DNA from: Palsa-601 sp052146895 | Lineage (GTDB): Bacteria; Actinomycetota; Acidimicrobiia; Acidimicrobiales; Bog-793 | Length of the DNA: 54,859 nucleotides | Direction: 5' to 3' | Assembly: GCA_052146895.1 (NCBI GenBank) | Contig: JBKQLZ010000240.1 | Location: forward strand, 1 to 54,859 | In this document: positions 41,361-49,563 of the stretch, one piece after another | How the letters are laid out: every line of letters begins with the position of its first letter | Position numbering within the stretch: the first letter of the stretch is position 1 | Position numbers and translations under genes: made by a program | The notes under the pieces: model-generated | What the model was told of the DNA's origin: nothing | Database searches by the model: none | The model's input: the letters and a program-made list of their open reading frames with translations, nothing else

Positions 41361-41525
41361 CTAGCCCTCTATCACCTCGGCAAAGGCGCGAATCATGACG
41401 GGCCACGCGCTTTCGTCGGGCCCCGATGCGGGCTCGGGCCACGGGGTGTCCTCGGGGTGAGCCGGCAGCGGAACGAGCGGCCTTCCGACGAGCTCCTCGA
41501 GCAGCTGAGTGCCGGTGCTCGTCAC
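41361..41525 (-). CDS. Small 54-residue protein coupled to HxlR
   Basis: A short frame begins with GTG at 41525, overlapping the HxlR stop as GTGA, and ends 4 bases from the convergent methyltransferase stop. It is acidic and Pro-rich with no known motif. The precise overlap, the same device used by confirmed gene pairs in this window, is the main reason to list it. It could equally be chance. Confidence 0.45.
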   Translation of the reverse strand: MTSTGTQLLEELVGRPLVPLPAHPEDTPWPEPASGPDESAWPVMIRAFAEVIEG

Positions 41526-41959
41526 AGCCAGACCTCCTCGTCCTCGTCGACGACCTGCTGGCATGTCGGGCACCAGTACCGCACCTCGAGCGCTGTCCCG
41601 CACACCGCGTGGGCGGGAGCCTCGAGGTCCCCGGTCGCTCCTGAACCCCAAGCAGCCAGCAACCGGAGCACACCGCCGAGCTCTGCCGCCCGAGCCGTCG
41701 CGCGGTACTCGAGGCGCATCGGACGAGTGGAGTACGGCTCCGCGATGACGAGCCCTTGGCGCTCGAGCTCTCGCAAGCGGCCGCTCAAGACATTGGTCGC
41801 TACACCTGGAACCGATTGCTGGAGCTCGCCGAAGCGCCTCGGCCCCTCCAGCAACGCACCTATCACGAGCAGCATCCATCGATCGCCAATTCGCTCGAGC
41901 GCGTCGGCGAGCAGTTTGCCGCTCACCCCGGCATTCTCGACGTTCGGTGCGTCCGACAT
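41522..41959 (-). CDS. HxlR-family winged-helix regulator with C-terminal Cys motif
   Basis: 145-residue DNA-binding protein. The HxlR winged helix is clear: ALERIGDRWMLLVIGALLEGPRRFGEL, VATNVLSGRLRELERQGLV and EYRATARAAELGGVL. Past the usual end, a tail carries CGTALEVRYWCPTCQQ, three cysteines that may bind zinc or sense oxidants; several HxlR proteins sense electrophiles by Cys. ATG at 41959. It is divergent from the HtrA-like protease over a 27-bp palindrome (42049-42075), its likely operator. Confidence 0.92.
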   Translation of the reverse strand: MSDAPNVENAGVSGKLLADALERIGDRWMLLVIGALLEGPRRFGELQQSVPGVATNVLSGRLRELERQGLVIAEPYSTRPMRLEYRATARAAELGGVLRLLAAWGSGATGDLEAPAHAVCGTALEVRYWCPTCQQVVDEDEEVWL

Positions 41960-42048
41960 CGTTGTGTGGTCTACACCTCCCCGGCGGTCGCGACCAGCAC
42001 ATTCGCCCGGCCTGTACGGGAGCTGGGTTGCGTCGACGCTATCCTCGC

Positions 42049-42075
42049 TAGTAGCTTGCTAGTTGCAAGTTACTA
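42049..42075. promoter_or_regulatory. 27-bp palindrome, probable HxlR operator
   Basis: TAGTAGCTTGC and GCAAGTTACTA form an inverted repeat with 10 of 11 pairs and a 5-base spacer, in the gap between the divergent HxlR and HtrA-like genes, 41 bases before the protease ATG. Symmetry, length and place suit a dimeric winged-helix regulator. The rest of the 157-base gap holds no gene. Confidence 0.7.
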
Positions 42076-42116
42076 TCTGTACCATCGGGCAGAGCGAACG
42101 CAGCCAGGAGGACTCA

Positions 42117-42992
42117 ATGAGTGCATTCGAAGAGCTCACAGCAGCAGTAAAGAAGGTGGCCGAGTCGGTCGGCCCATCGGTGGTCAGCGTGAACCGTGGC
42201 GGCACCGGGGTCGTGATCGGGGAGAACCTCGTAGTGACGAACGCCCACAACCTGCGGGGTGGCGGAGACGCCCTCGTCCAGTTCGCGGACGGGCGCTGGG
42301 TGACGGCGACCGTGAGCGGCTCGGACTTGGACGGCGATCTCGCCGTGCTCTCGGTCGAGACCAATGGCGCGCCTGCCGTGACATGGTCCGAGAAGACCGC
42401 AGAGCTCGGCCAGGTGGTCGTTGCGTTGGCCAACCCGCGTGGAAGAGGGCTGAGGGCAACGGTGGGAACGGTCTCTTCGCTGGGACGTTCGTTCCGCGGA
42501 CCTCGAGGGCGTCGCATCGGCGGAGGCCTCGAGCACACTGCGCCCCTCGGGCGCGGGTCGTCCGGCGGCCCGGTGGTCGACACCGACGGCGGGGTCCTAG
42601 GTGTCAACACCCACCGCCTGCAGGACGGGTTCTACCTCGCCGTCACGGCGGACGACGAGCTTCGCCGGCGGATCGCCAACCTCGCCGAAGGGAAGACTCC
42701 CGTCCGGCGCAGGCTCGGGGCGTCCATCGCACCGCCGCAAGCCGCTCGGCATCTCCGGTCGGCGGCCGGTCTGCCCGAGATCGATGGTCTCCTGATCCGC
42801 GGCGTCGAGGAGGGCGGGGCGGCCGATCGCGCCGGGCTGCGCCGTGGCGACGTGCTCGTCGCGGCCGGTGGGGAAGCGCTCAACTCGGTCGACGACCTGT
42901 ACGGCGTTCTCGACGGCGAGGGCGGATCAGTCGAGTTCGACGTGGTGCGGGCTACCGACGAGATCAAGGTCACAGTCGACTTCTCGAGTTGA
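42117..42992 (+). CDS. Trypsin-like (HtrA/S1C) serine protease with PDZ domain, no signal peptide
   Basis: 291 residues. Triad: His44 in VVTNAHNL, Asp74 in DGDLAVLS, Ser149 in GRGSSGGPVV. A C-terminal PDZ domain (about residues 215-290) contains LLIRGVEEGGAADRAGLRRGDVLVA. HtrA proteins usually have a signal peptide or membrane anchor; this one begins MSAFEELTAAVKKVAESVGP and has neither, so it should act in the cytosol. ATG at 42117 is chosen for its CAGGAGG site; an ATG-less frame continues upstream without a hydrophobic segment. HxlR control is likely. Confidence 0.9.
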   Translation: MSAFEELTAAVKKVAESVGPSVVSVNRGGTGVVIGENLVVTNAHNLRGGGDALVQFADGRWVTATVSGSDLDGDLAVLSVETNGAPAVTWSEKTAELGQVVVALANPRGRGLRATVGTVSSLGRSFRGPRGRRIGGGLEHTAPLGRGSSGGPVVDTDGGVLGVNTHRLQDGFYLAVTADDELRRRIANLAEGKTPVRRRLGASIAPPQAARHLRSAAGLPEIDGLLIRGVEEGGAADRAGLRRGDVLVAAGGEALNSVDDLYGVLDGEGGSVEFDVVRATDEIKVTVDFSS

Positions 42993-43069
42993 CAAGCCGG
43001 CGCGGGTCATAGCGAGTGGAATGGCGCCACCGCCCATCGTGTTGCACCGCAAGTCGAAAGGGGTCATCC

Positions 43070-43594
43070 ATGCCCATCACGCGCCTCAACCACGCCGTGT
43101 TATACGTCCGCAACGTCGAGCGCAGCGTTGCCTTCTACACCGAGATCCTCGGCTTCCGGGTGTTGGGCATCGGGGGTGGGATGCGCGGGGCTGCGTTTCT
43201 CCAGGCGCCGGGGTCTACGAACGACCATGACATCGGACTCTTCGAGATGGGCGAGGCCGCCGGGCCTACGACCGCCGGGCGTGAGCAAGTCGGCCTCTAC
43301 CACCTCGCGTGGGAGGTCGACACGCTCGACGAGCTCGACCGTCTGGCGCATCGCCTGCAGGACGCCGGTGCGCTGGTAGGAGCTTCCGACCACTCGACGA
43401 CCAAGTCGCTCTACGCGAAGGACCCCGACGGCATCGAGTTCGAGGTCGCGTGGGTCGTCCCGGCCGACCGCCTCGACGAGAGCGTTCTAGAGGGCCGCGC
43501 CGGCATCAAGCCACTCGACATCGGCGCCGCCAAGGAGAAGTTCGGCGCCGACACGAAAGGCGGAGTCGGGATCTCCCAGCCCGCGGTGCTCTAG
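43070..43594 (+). CDS. VOC-family protein, type I extradiol dioxygenase-like
   Basis: 174 residues, one VOC domain plus a 35-residue tail. Metal-ligand candidates are His in RLNHAVLYVRN, His in LYHLAWEVDT and Glu in GIEFEVAWVV, the same order as in catechol 2,3-dioxygenase-like enzymes. It may act on a ring compound but nothing fixes the substrate. ATG at 43070 has AAAGGGG upstream and gives MPITRLNHAVLYV, the common start. It is 77 bases downstream of the protease and convergent with pirin. Confidence 0.9.
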   Translation: MPITRLNHAVLYVRNVERSVAFYTEILGFRVLGIGGGMRGAAFLQAPGSTNDHDIGLFEMGEAAGPTTAGREQVGLYHLAWEVDTLDELDRLAHRLQDAGALVGASDHSTTKSLYAKDPDGIEFEVAWVVPADRLDESVLEGRAGIKPLDIGAAKEKFGADTKGGVGISQPAVL

Positions 43595-43604
43595 CCCGCT
43601 CGGT

Positions 43605-44594
43605 TTACGGCTTGTCGTCGGCCGTGGTCTGGTGGGGAAGCCACTGCGCCGGGATCGTGCCTAGCCGCCCCGCCTTATAGTCCTCGACCGCTTGGAGGAT
43701 CTCGTCGCGGGTGTTCATGACGAACGGCCCGTAGCGCGCGACCGGCTCGTTGATGGGCTGGCCCCCGAGGACGAGGACCTCCCAGTTACCGGTTCCCTTC
43801 GAGTCCTGTGTCACGTCCGCGGTGAGCGAGTAGGCGTCGCCCTCGCCGAAAAGCGCCATCCGGCCCTCGGGCACGGGTGCCAGCTCCGCGCCGGCGTAAC
43901 CGTTGCCGGCGAGTGAGTACGCGAGCGCGTTGAAACCGGGCGTCCAGGGCAGGCGCACACGCGCACCGGGCGACACGGATAGGTGAGCAAGCGTGATGGG
44001 AGTCCACGTGTTGCCCGGCCCCTCGTAACCGCCAAGCTCGCCGGCGATTATGCGCACCAAGGTGCCGCCGTCCGGGCTCGAGACAAGAGTCACGTCGTTC
44101 GCCTCGATGCCCTGGTACCTCGGCGGCGTCCACTTCAGGCTCGCGGGCAGGTTCACCCAGAGTTGGATGCCGTGGAACAAGCCGCCCTTCATCACGAGCT
44201 GCTCAGGCGGCATCTCGTCGTGGAGGATCCCGGCTCCCGCCGTCATCCACTGGGTGGCGCCGTCGGTTATGAGGCCGCCTCCACCTGTCGTGTCACGGTG
44301 CTCGAACGCACCGTCGACGATGTAGGTCACCGTCTCGAAACCCCGATGCGGGTGCCACGGAGCCCCCTTGGCCTCTCCCGGTGCGTACTCGACAGCACCG
44401 AGGTGGTCGAGAAGCAGGAACGGGTCCGCCAGCTCCAGGTCCCTGCTCGGGAAGGGGCGCCGGACCGGAAAGCCCTCGCCCTCGAACGTCTTCACAGTGT
44501 CGACGACGCGGCGGACGGGTCGCCAGGCGGTGCCAGCCTCGGGCGGCTCTTCGAGTCTCGGCAATGTAAGGGTGTCGGCAGTTACCGCAGGCAT
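43605..44594 (-). CDS. Pirin-family protein
   Basis: 329-residue bicupin. The N-terminal cupin has HPHRGFETVTYIVDG, FEHRDTTG and GAGILHDEMP, giving the three-His-one-Glu iron site of pirins, some of which open flavonols with oxygen (quercetinase). The C-terminal cupin shows LVRIIAGELGGYEGP and PINEPVARYGPFVMNT. The ATG at 44594 has GAGGAGA upstream. Its promoter contains a TTGC-GCAA inverted repeat like that of the HxlR gene 2.5 kb away, so joint control is possible. Confidence 0.94.
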   Translation of the reverse strand: MPAVTADTLTLPRLEEPPEAGTAWRPVRRVVDTVKTFEGEGFPVRRPFPSRDLELADPFLLLDHLGAVEYAPGEAKGAPWHPHRGFETVTYIVDGAFEHRDTTGGGGLITDGATQWMTAGAGILHDEMPPEQLVMKGGLFHGIQLWVNLPASLKWTPPRYQGIEANDVTLVSSPDGGTLVRIIAGELGGYEGPGNTWTPITLAHLSVSPGARVRLPWTPGFNALAYSLAGNGYAGAELAPVPEGRMALFGEGDAYSLTADVTQDSKGTGNWEVLVLGGQPINEPVARYGPFVMNTRDEILQAVEDYKAGRLGTIPAQWLPHQTTADDKP

Positions 44595-44638
44595 GTCTGT
44601 CTCCTCTTCGGGTTCTACTGGCTCACCCGAGTCAACAG

Positions 44639-44656
44639 TAGTTGCCTACGCAAGTA
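44639..44656. promoter_or_regulatory. Inverted repeat before pirin, related to the HxlR operator
   Basis: TAGTTGC-CTAC-GCAAGTA has 6 of 7 pairs and shares the TTGC/GCAAGT core of the palindrome at 42049-42075, with a spacer one base shorter. It lies 45 bases upstream of the pirin ATG. The remaining 154-base gap has no gene. Confidence 0.45.
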
Positions 44657-44748
44657 TTCCGCGGGCTGGACGCAGATCGTGCCCGGCATGTGGGCACTAA
44701 GTGCGTCCAGCTGTTGAAATTTGAGGGCTAGCGGCGCTGCGGAAGACC

Positions 44749-45927
44749 TCAGCCCCAGCCGTCGACGTCCGCGTCGTAGACCCCGCCGTACTCACGCGTG
44801 CCGGGCTCGGCTGGCTCAGCCGCCTCGGCCGGGGCCGGCGCGCTCTGCGCGTGGGCCGGGCGGCGCGTGTAGCTGGAGTAGTCGTAGCCGTAGTCAACTG
44901 CGTTCATCGGCCCTGTCGGGATCTCGTGGGCTGGCGAGGCCATCGTCTCGTCGGGATCCCACGCCCCAGCCTGCGGGCTCCCCGCAAGCCACTCACCCGC
45001 GGCGCGAGCATCCGGCTCCTCCACGTATTCCTGGTCGGCGTAGCCCGCCCCGGCTTCGCGGTCGGCTTCGGCATACGCGTCGCCACCAACGGCGCCATCA
45101 ATGGCCGCCCCGGTCCCCATCGCCATCTCGGCCGCCATCTCGTCGGCGATGTCCTCGGCCACGGCCGGCGCGAACGCAGGCTCGAAGGCCCGCTCAGGCG
45201 CCGCCATCGCCTCTGCCCGCATCTCTCTCATCGCCACCGAGTCTGCGATGGCGGCCGACGGCTTGCCGAGCGGGCTGCGCACCATCTCCTCGACCGTCGC
45301 CTGGACGTTCGCCTGCAAGCGAGCCAGCTCAGAGAGGGCCATCTGCCTCTGGTCGTAGAGATAGGTGATCTGCGACACTGCCTTCTGCCTGTCTCGCTCG
45401 ACCTTCTCGAGGTAGACCGCCCGCCGCCGGTCCATCTCGTCCCGGAGAGCAAGCGCCCGCTGCGTCGCCTCGTCGACGAGGTCGGCAGCTTCCTTGCTCG
45501 CCACTTGCCGGAGCTCCTCGACGTCCGCCTCGGCCTGCTCGCGCTGGGCGTCGACGTCGCGCTGGGTCTGCTCCTTCAGCTCGTTGACCTCGCGCTCGGC
45601 CTCCTGGCGAAGGTTGTACGCGCCCTCCCAGGCCTCCTGCAGGATCCGCTGTACCCGCTCGCCAAGAGTGTCCAGCGCCGGGGGCTGAGTGCTGCGCGCC
45701 TCGCTCTCGTAGGTGGCCACTCGGCGGTGCAGCTCCCGGAGCTGGCCCACGGCCGCCGCCAGCTTGCGCTCCGACTCGGACGCACGATGGGTCGTCTCGT
45801 CCAGCCGGCGCTGTTGGTCGGCGACATAGCGGTCAACCTGCTCGGGGTCGTAGCCCCGCCGGTACACGCTGAAGATCGGAGTGGCCGCCCCAAGGCCTTG
45901 CTGGTCTACTGCTTCGCTCTCGTCCAT
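44749..45927 (-). CDS. DivIVA-like coiled-coil protein
   Basis: 392 residues. The N-terminus PIFSVYRRGYDPEQVDRYVADQQRRLDE is the membrane-associating DivIVA motif. A long coiled coil (about residues 45-235) follows, rich in Glu, Arg, Gln and Ala; then an Ala/Gly/Pro-rich, acidic low-complexity tail. DivIVA-type proteins mark poles or septa and guide wall growth in actinobacteria. ATG at 45927 has GGGAGG upstream and starts the protein just before the motif. It is divergent from the ThDP-enzyme gene across 88 bases. Confidence 0.85.
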   Translation of the reverse strand: MDESEAVDQQGLGAATPIFSVYRRGYDPEQVDRYVADQQRRLDETTHRASESERKLAAAVGQLRELHRRVATYESEARSTQPPALDTLGERVQRILQEAWEGAYNLRQEAEREVNELKEQTQRDVDAQREQAEADVEELRQVASKEAADLVDEATQRALALRDEMDRRRAVYLEKVERDRQKAVSQITYLYDQRQMALSELARLQANVQATVEEMVRSPLGKPSAAIADSVAMREMRAEAMAAPERAFEPAFAPAVAEDIADEMAAEMAMGTGAAIDGAVGGDAYAEADREAGAGYADQEYVEEPDARAAGEWLAGSPQAGAWDPDETMASPAHEIPTGPMNAVDYGYDYSSYTRRPAHAQSAPAPAEAAEPAEPGTREYGGVYDADVDGWG

Positions 45928-46002
45928 TGAATGGCCTCCCGGGCGCTTCCCCTTTGGCCGGATGGTACAGAGTTGGCCCAGAAATTTGGTGGATCCTCTG
46001 CG

Positions 46003-46008
46003 TAGGCT
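46003..46008 (+). promoter_or_regulatory. Putative leaderless -10 box of the ThDP-enzyme gene
   Basis: TAGGCT ends 7 bases before the GTG at 46016; no ribosome site lies between. The same hexamer stands before moaA. Confidence 0.5.
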
Positions 46009-46015
46009 AGGCGTC

Positions 46016-47641
46016 GTGTCCACAACCCTCTCGGGCCATGGCGGCCTACTCGTCCTCGGTGCGCACCAGGCTTCCAGCAGCGGTATCCACACCATGTTCA
46101 CCCTCTCCGGCGGTCACATCTTCCCCCTGCTCGACGCCGCTCACGAGCTCGGTTGGCGCATCGTCGACGTGAGGCACGAGCAGACGGCCGTGTTCGCGGC
46201 GGAGGGCATGGCGAAGGTAACCCGGACGCCCGGTTTTGCGGCGCTCACGGCCGGGCCTGGCGTCACCAACGGGGTGAGCGCCCTCACCGGCGCGTACCTG
46301 AACGGCTCCCCCATTCTCGTCCTCGGCGGCCGGGCCCCTCAGCACCGTTGGGGATCGGGCTCACTCCAGGAGCTCGACCACATCCCGATCGTCTCCTCGG
46401 TCTCGAAGTTCGCCGCTACGGCCACCGAGACGGCACGCATCCCCGAGCTGATGTGCCACGCCCTCCACCAGGCCACTTCGGCCCACCGGGGGCCTGTCTT
46501 CGTCGACTTCCCCCTCGACGTGATCGGCGGGCAGGCCGAAGTCGAGCTCGCCCTCACTCCCCCGGCCACTCCCACCGAGCCCGATCCCGACCACCTCGCC
46601 CGCGCGGCCGCTTTGATCGCGGCAGCAGAACGACCTGTCTGCATCGCGGGTGGCGACGTCTACTGGGCTGGCGGCGAGCACGCTCTCGTCGACTTCGCGG
46701 CGGGCTGTCGCGTCCCTGTATTCGTGAACGGCCTCGGCCGCGGCACGATCCCGGCGGATCACGAGCTGAGCTTCTCGAGGTCCCGGCCGCTCGCGAAGGA
46801 GGCCGACCTCATCGTCGTCATCGGCACCCCGCTCGATTTTCGCCTGTCCTTCGGGCGTTTCGGCGAGGCGCAGGTGATCCACGTCGTCGACCACGAGAGC
46901 AGGCGGGCGGTACACGCCGAGACCGCCGTGACGATCGTCGGCGACCCCCGCCTCGTTCTCGAAGCGCTCGCCGGGACCGCCCACCCGACCACGGATCACG
47001 AGCCCTGGATCGCCCGCCTGCGCGACGACGAACAGGCCCGCAGGCACGCCGAGAAAGCGGAGCTCGAGTCGGACTCCGATCCGATCCACCCCGCCCGGAT
47101 CTACGGCGAGCTGCGCAAGCGGCTCGACCGCGACGGCATCGTCATCGGCGACGGTGGGGACTTCGTCTCCTACGCCGGCCGCCTCATCGACTCCTACGCA
47201 CCGGGGTGCTTCCTCGAGCCGGGTCCCTACGGTTGTCTCGGGACCGGCCTCGGCTACTCCATGGCTGCCCGCGTGGCCGCACCGACGAGACAGGTCGTGG
47301 CGTGTTTCGGGGATGGAGCCTTTGGTTTCTCGGCGATGGACGTCGACACGCTCGTCCGGCACGATCTCCCAGTCGTCATGATCGTCGGCAACAACGGCAT
47401 ATGGGGACTGGAGAAACATCCCATGCAGTTCTTCTACGGCTACGACGTGGCGGCCGACCTCCGCCAGGCGACGCGCTACGACGACGTCGTGAAGGCGCTC
47501 GGCGGCGCCGGCGAGACGGTCAGCAGACCAGGCGCCCTCGGACCTGCGCTCGACCGCGCGTTCGCCTCGGGCGTGCCATATCTCGTCAACGTGCTGACAG
47601 ATCCTGCCATCGCCTACCCGCGCACCTCCAACCTCGCCTGA
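46016..47641 (+). CDS. Thiamine-pyrophosphate-binding protein, acetolactate synthase/2-hydroxyacyl-CoA lyase-like
   Basis: 541 residues, with the three domains of the IlvB-type ThDP family. The N-terminal pyrimidine-binding domain has the catalytic Glu in VRHEQTAVFAAEGMAK and GPGVTNGVSAL. The middle domain has NGLGRGTIP. The C-terminal domain has GDGAFGFSAMDVDTLVRHDLPV followed by NN, the ThDP-metal motif. No ilvN partner is nearby and several segments recall 2-hydroxyacyl-CoA lyases, so branched-chain synthesis is not assumed. GTG at 46016 was chosen for the box before it and the domain start. Confidence 0.88.
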   Translation: MSTTLSGHGGLLVLGAHQASSSGIHTMFTLSGGHIFPLLDAAHELGWRIVDVRHEQTAVFAAEGMAKVTRTPGFAALTAGPGVTNGVSALTGAYLNGSPILVLGGRAPQHRWGSGSLQELDHIPIVSSVSKFAATATETARIPELMCHALHQATSAHRGPVFVDFPLDVIGGQAEVELALTPPATPTEPDPDHLARAAALIAAAERPVCIAGGDVYWAGGEHALVDFAAGCRVPVFVNGLGRGTIPADHELSFSRSRPLAKEADLIVVIGTPLDFRLSFGRFGEAQVIHVVDHESRRAVHAETAVTIVGDPRLVLEALAGTAHPTTDHEPWIARLRDDEQARRHAEKAELESDSDPIHPARIYGELRKRLDRDGIVIGDGGDFVSYAGRLIDSYAPGCFLEPGPYGCLGTGLGYSMAARVAAPTRQVVACFGDGAFGFSAMDVDTLVRHDLPVVMIVGNNGIWGLEKHPMQFFYGYDVAADLRQATRYDDVVKALGGAGETVSRPGALGPALDRAFASGVPYLVNVLTDPAIAYPRTSNLA

Positions 47642-47648
47642 GCGCGGC

Positions 47649-48074
47649 CTACTCCTTTTCGAAACGCGCCCGCCCCACCACAACCCGCCCCACGACCACT
47701 CGAGCGAGCTCCCGCCCGGTTAGCTCGTCGGTGACGGTCACGGCGAACGTCAGGCGAGAGCTGGTGATGTCCTCGAGCCGCGCCTCGGCTCGGACCGCCT
47801 CCCCGACGAACGACGGGGCGAGGTGGTCGATCTCCACTCGAGTCCCCACTGTCGTCATGTCGGGGCCGAGGCAGCCGGCCAGCGCCGCGACAGTCGCCTG
47901 CTCCGCCAGGGCGACGACCCGAGGGGTGCCGAGGACGCTGACGTCTCCTGATCCGAGCGCCTGCGCGGTATCAGCCGCAGTCACTACAAGGTGCACCGTG
48001 GCCACGAGCCCGATCTCGATCGCCGGGCGATCTGCTCCGTCACCACCTGGGGCTTGGTCAGTGTCCAGGTCCAC
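47649..48074 (-). CDS. Hotdog-fold thioesterase (fluoroacetyl-CoA thioesterase-like)
   Basis: 141 residues of the FlK-like hotdog family: VVTAADTAQALGSGDVSVLGTPRVVALAEQATVAAL with the helix-borne Glu, then TTVGTRVEIDHLAPSFVGEAVRAEARL. Relatives hydrolyse small acyl-CoAs. GTG at 48074 is preferred because TATCGT lies 6 bases before it and because the family needs the EIGL strand before residue 30; GTG at 48005 would remove that strand. It is convergent with the ThDP gene and divergent from tldD. Confidence 0.85.
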   Translation of the reverse strand: MDLDTDQAPGGDGADRPAIEIGLVATVHLVVTAADTAQALGSGDVSVLGTPRVVALAEQATVAALAGCLGPDMTTVGTRVEIDHLAPSFVGEAVRAEARLEDITSSRLTFAVTVTDELTGRELARVVVGRVVVGRARFEKE

Positions 48075-48080
48075 GCCGGT

Positions 48081-48086
48081 ACGATA
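48081..48086 (-). promoter_or_regulatory. Putative leaderless -10 box of the thioesterase gene
   Basis: TATCGT on the minus strand ends 6 bases before the GTG at 48074. Confidence 0.5.
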
Positions 48087-48150
48087 CGGCGGCTCGACCG
48101 GATCGGCCCTCGCGGGGTGCTCGAACAGGAAAGCTTCGAAGGAGCGACGC

Positions 48151-49563
48151 ATGACCATGACCGATACCGCGCTCGTAGAGCCGGATGTTCTCGAGCGGGT
48201 TCTCGGCGCGGCGTTGGCTCGGGGCGGCGATTTTGCCGAGGTGTTCGTCGAGGACCGCAAGATGACCGGCATCTCGCTCGACGACCGTCGCGTCGAAGAG
48301 CTTTCGTCAGGGCACGACCGAGGAGCGGGGATACGGGTCGTGGTTGCGGACACGACCGGCTTTGCTCATACTGCAGACCTGTCCGAGCCGGGGTTGAGGG
48401 CGGCGGCTGAGGCGGCTTCGGCGGTTGCGCGCGAGGGAGGCGGAGGCACTCGTCGGGTCGAGCTCCGCGAGTCGAAGGCGGTCGCGCCGAATGAGATCCG
48501 GACCCTCCCGAGCGAGGTCGCAAAGGCTACGAAGGTAGAGCTGCTGCTGCGGGCTGACGACATCGCCCGGTCGAAGAGCGACTCGATCGTGCAGGTGAGC
48601 GCGGGCTACGGCGATTCACGGCGCCGAATCCTCGTTGCGAACTCACACGGGCTGTTGAGCGGTGACGACCGCGTACGCACGCGCTTCTCTGTCGTGTGCG
48701 TCGCGTCCGGCGACACTGGGATGCAGACCGGGTACGAGACGACTGCGCTGACGGTCGGGTTCGAGCTCTTCGACATGCGGTCGATCGAAGATGTCGCCTC
48801 CGAAGCTGCGCGGCGTGCCGTCACGAAGCTGTCGGCCCGGCCGGCGCCCGTCGGCGTCGTGCCCGTCGTCATCAAGAGCGGCAGCGGCGGCATCTTGTTC
48901 CACGAGGCATGCGGGCACGGCCTCGAGGCGGACCACATCGTGAAGGACAGCTCGGTGTACACCGGCCGGCTCGGCGAGCTGGTCGCAAGCCCGCTCGTCA
49001 CGCTCGTGGACGACGGGACCATCGGCCCCAACTGGGGGAGCCTGGCGATCGACGACGAGGGCCGACCCGCCCAGCGCAACGTGCTCATCGAGAACGGCGT
49101 CCTCGTCGATTACATGTGGGACGGGCTGAGCGGGAAGAAGAAGGGCCGCTCATCATCGGGCAACGGAAGGCGCGAGAGCTATCAGCACTTGCCGATGGTG
49201 CGGATGACGAACACGTTTCTCATGGCGGGGGAAGACGACCCCGAGGAGATCGTCGCCCAGACCCCGCACGGCGTCTACGTCGCCCACCTCGGCGGCGGCC
49301 AGGTCAACACCGCGACGGGCGACTTCGTCTTCGGCATGACAGAGGCCTACCTGATCGAGGACGGGCGCATCACCGAGCCGCTGCGCGACGCCAACCTGAT
49401 CGGCAACGGTCCAGATGTGTTGTCGAAGATCGACGCGGTCGGCAGCGACTTCGACATGTGCCCTGGCACCTGTGGCAAGGACGGTCAGTCCGTTCCGGTC
49501 GGGTGCGGGCAGCCGACTCTGCGCGTGACCGGGGTGACCATCGGAGGGACTGCGGGTGGCTGA
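48151..49563 (+). CDS. tldD: TldD metalloprotease subunit
   Basis: 470-residue subunit of the TldD/TldE heterodimeric protease, which degrades unfolded peptides and matures some ribosomal peptides and CcdA-like substrates. The zinc site is HEACGH at 251-256, present only in the TldD half. GKDGQSVPVGCGQPTLRV closes the protein as usual. ATG at 48151 has GAAGGAG 6 bases upstream. Its 3' end overlaps tldE by 8 bases. Confidence 0.96.
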   Translation: MTMTDTALVEPDVLERVLGAALARGGDFAEVFVEDRKMTGISLDDRRVEELSSGHDRGAGIRVVVADTTGFAHTADLSEPGLRAAAEAASAVAREGGGGTRRVELRESKAVAPNEIRTLPSEVAKATKVELLLRADDIARSKSDSIVQVSAGYGDSRRRILVANSHGLLSGDDRVRTRFSVVCVASGDTGMQTGYETTALTVGFELFDMRSIEDVASEAARRAVTKLSARPAPVGVVPVVIKSGSGGILFHEACGHGLEADHIVKDSSVYTGRLGELVASPLVTLVDDGTIGPNWGSLAIDDEGRPAQRNVLIENGVLVDYMWDGLSGKKKGRSSSGNGRRESYQHLPMVRMTNTFLMAGEDDPEEIVAQTPHGVYVAHLGGGQVNTATGDFVFGMTEAYLIEDGRITEPLRDANLIGNGPDVLSKIDAVGSDFDMCPGTCGKDGQSVPVGCGQPTLRVTGVTIGGTAGG

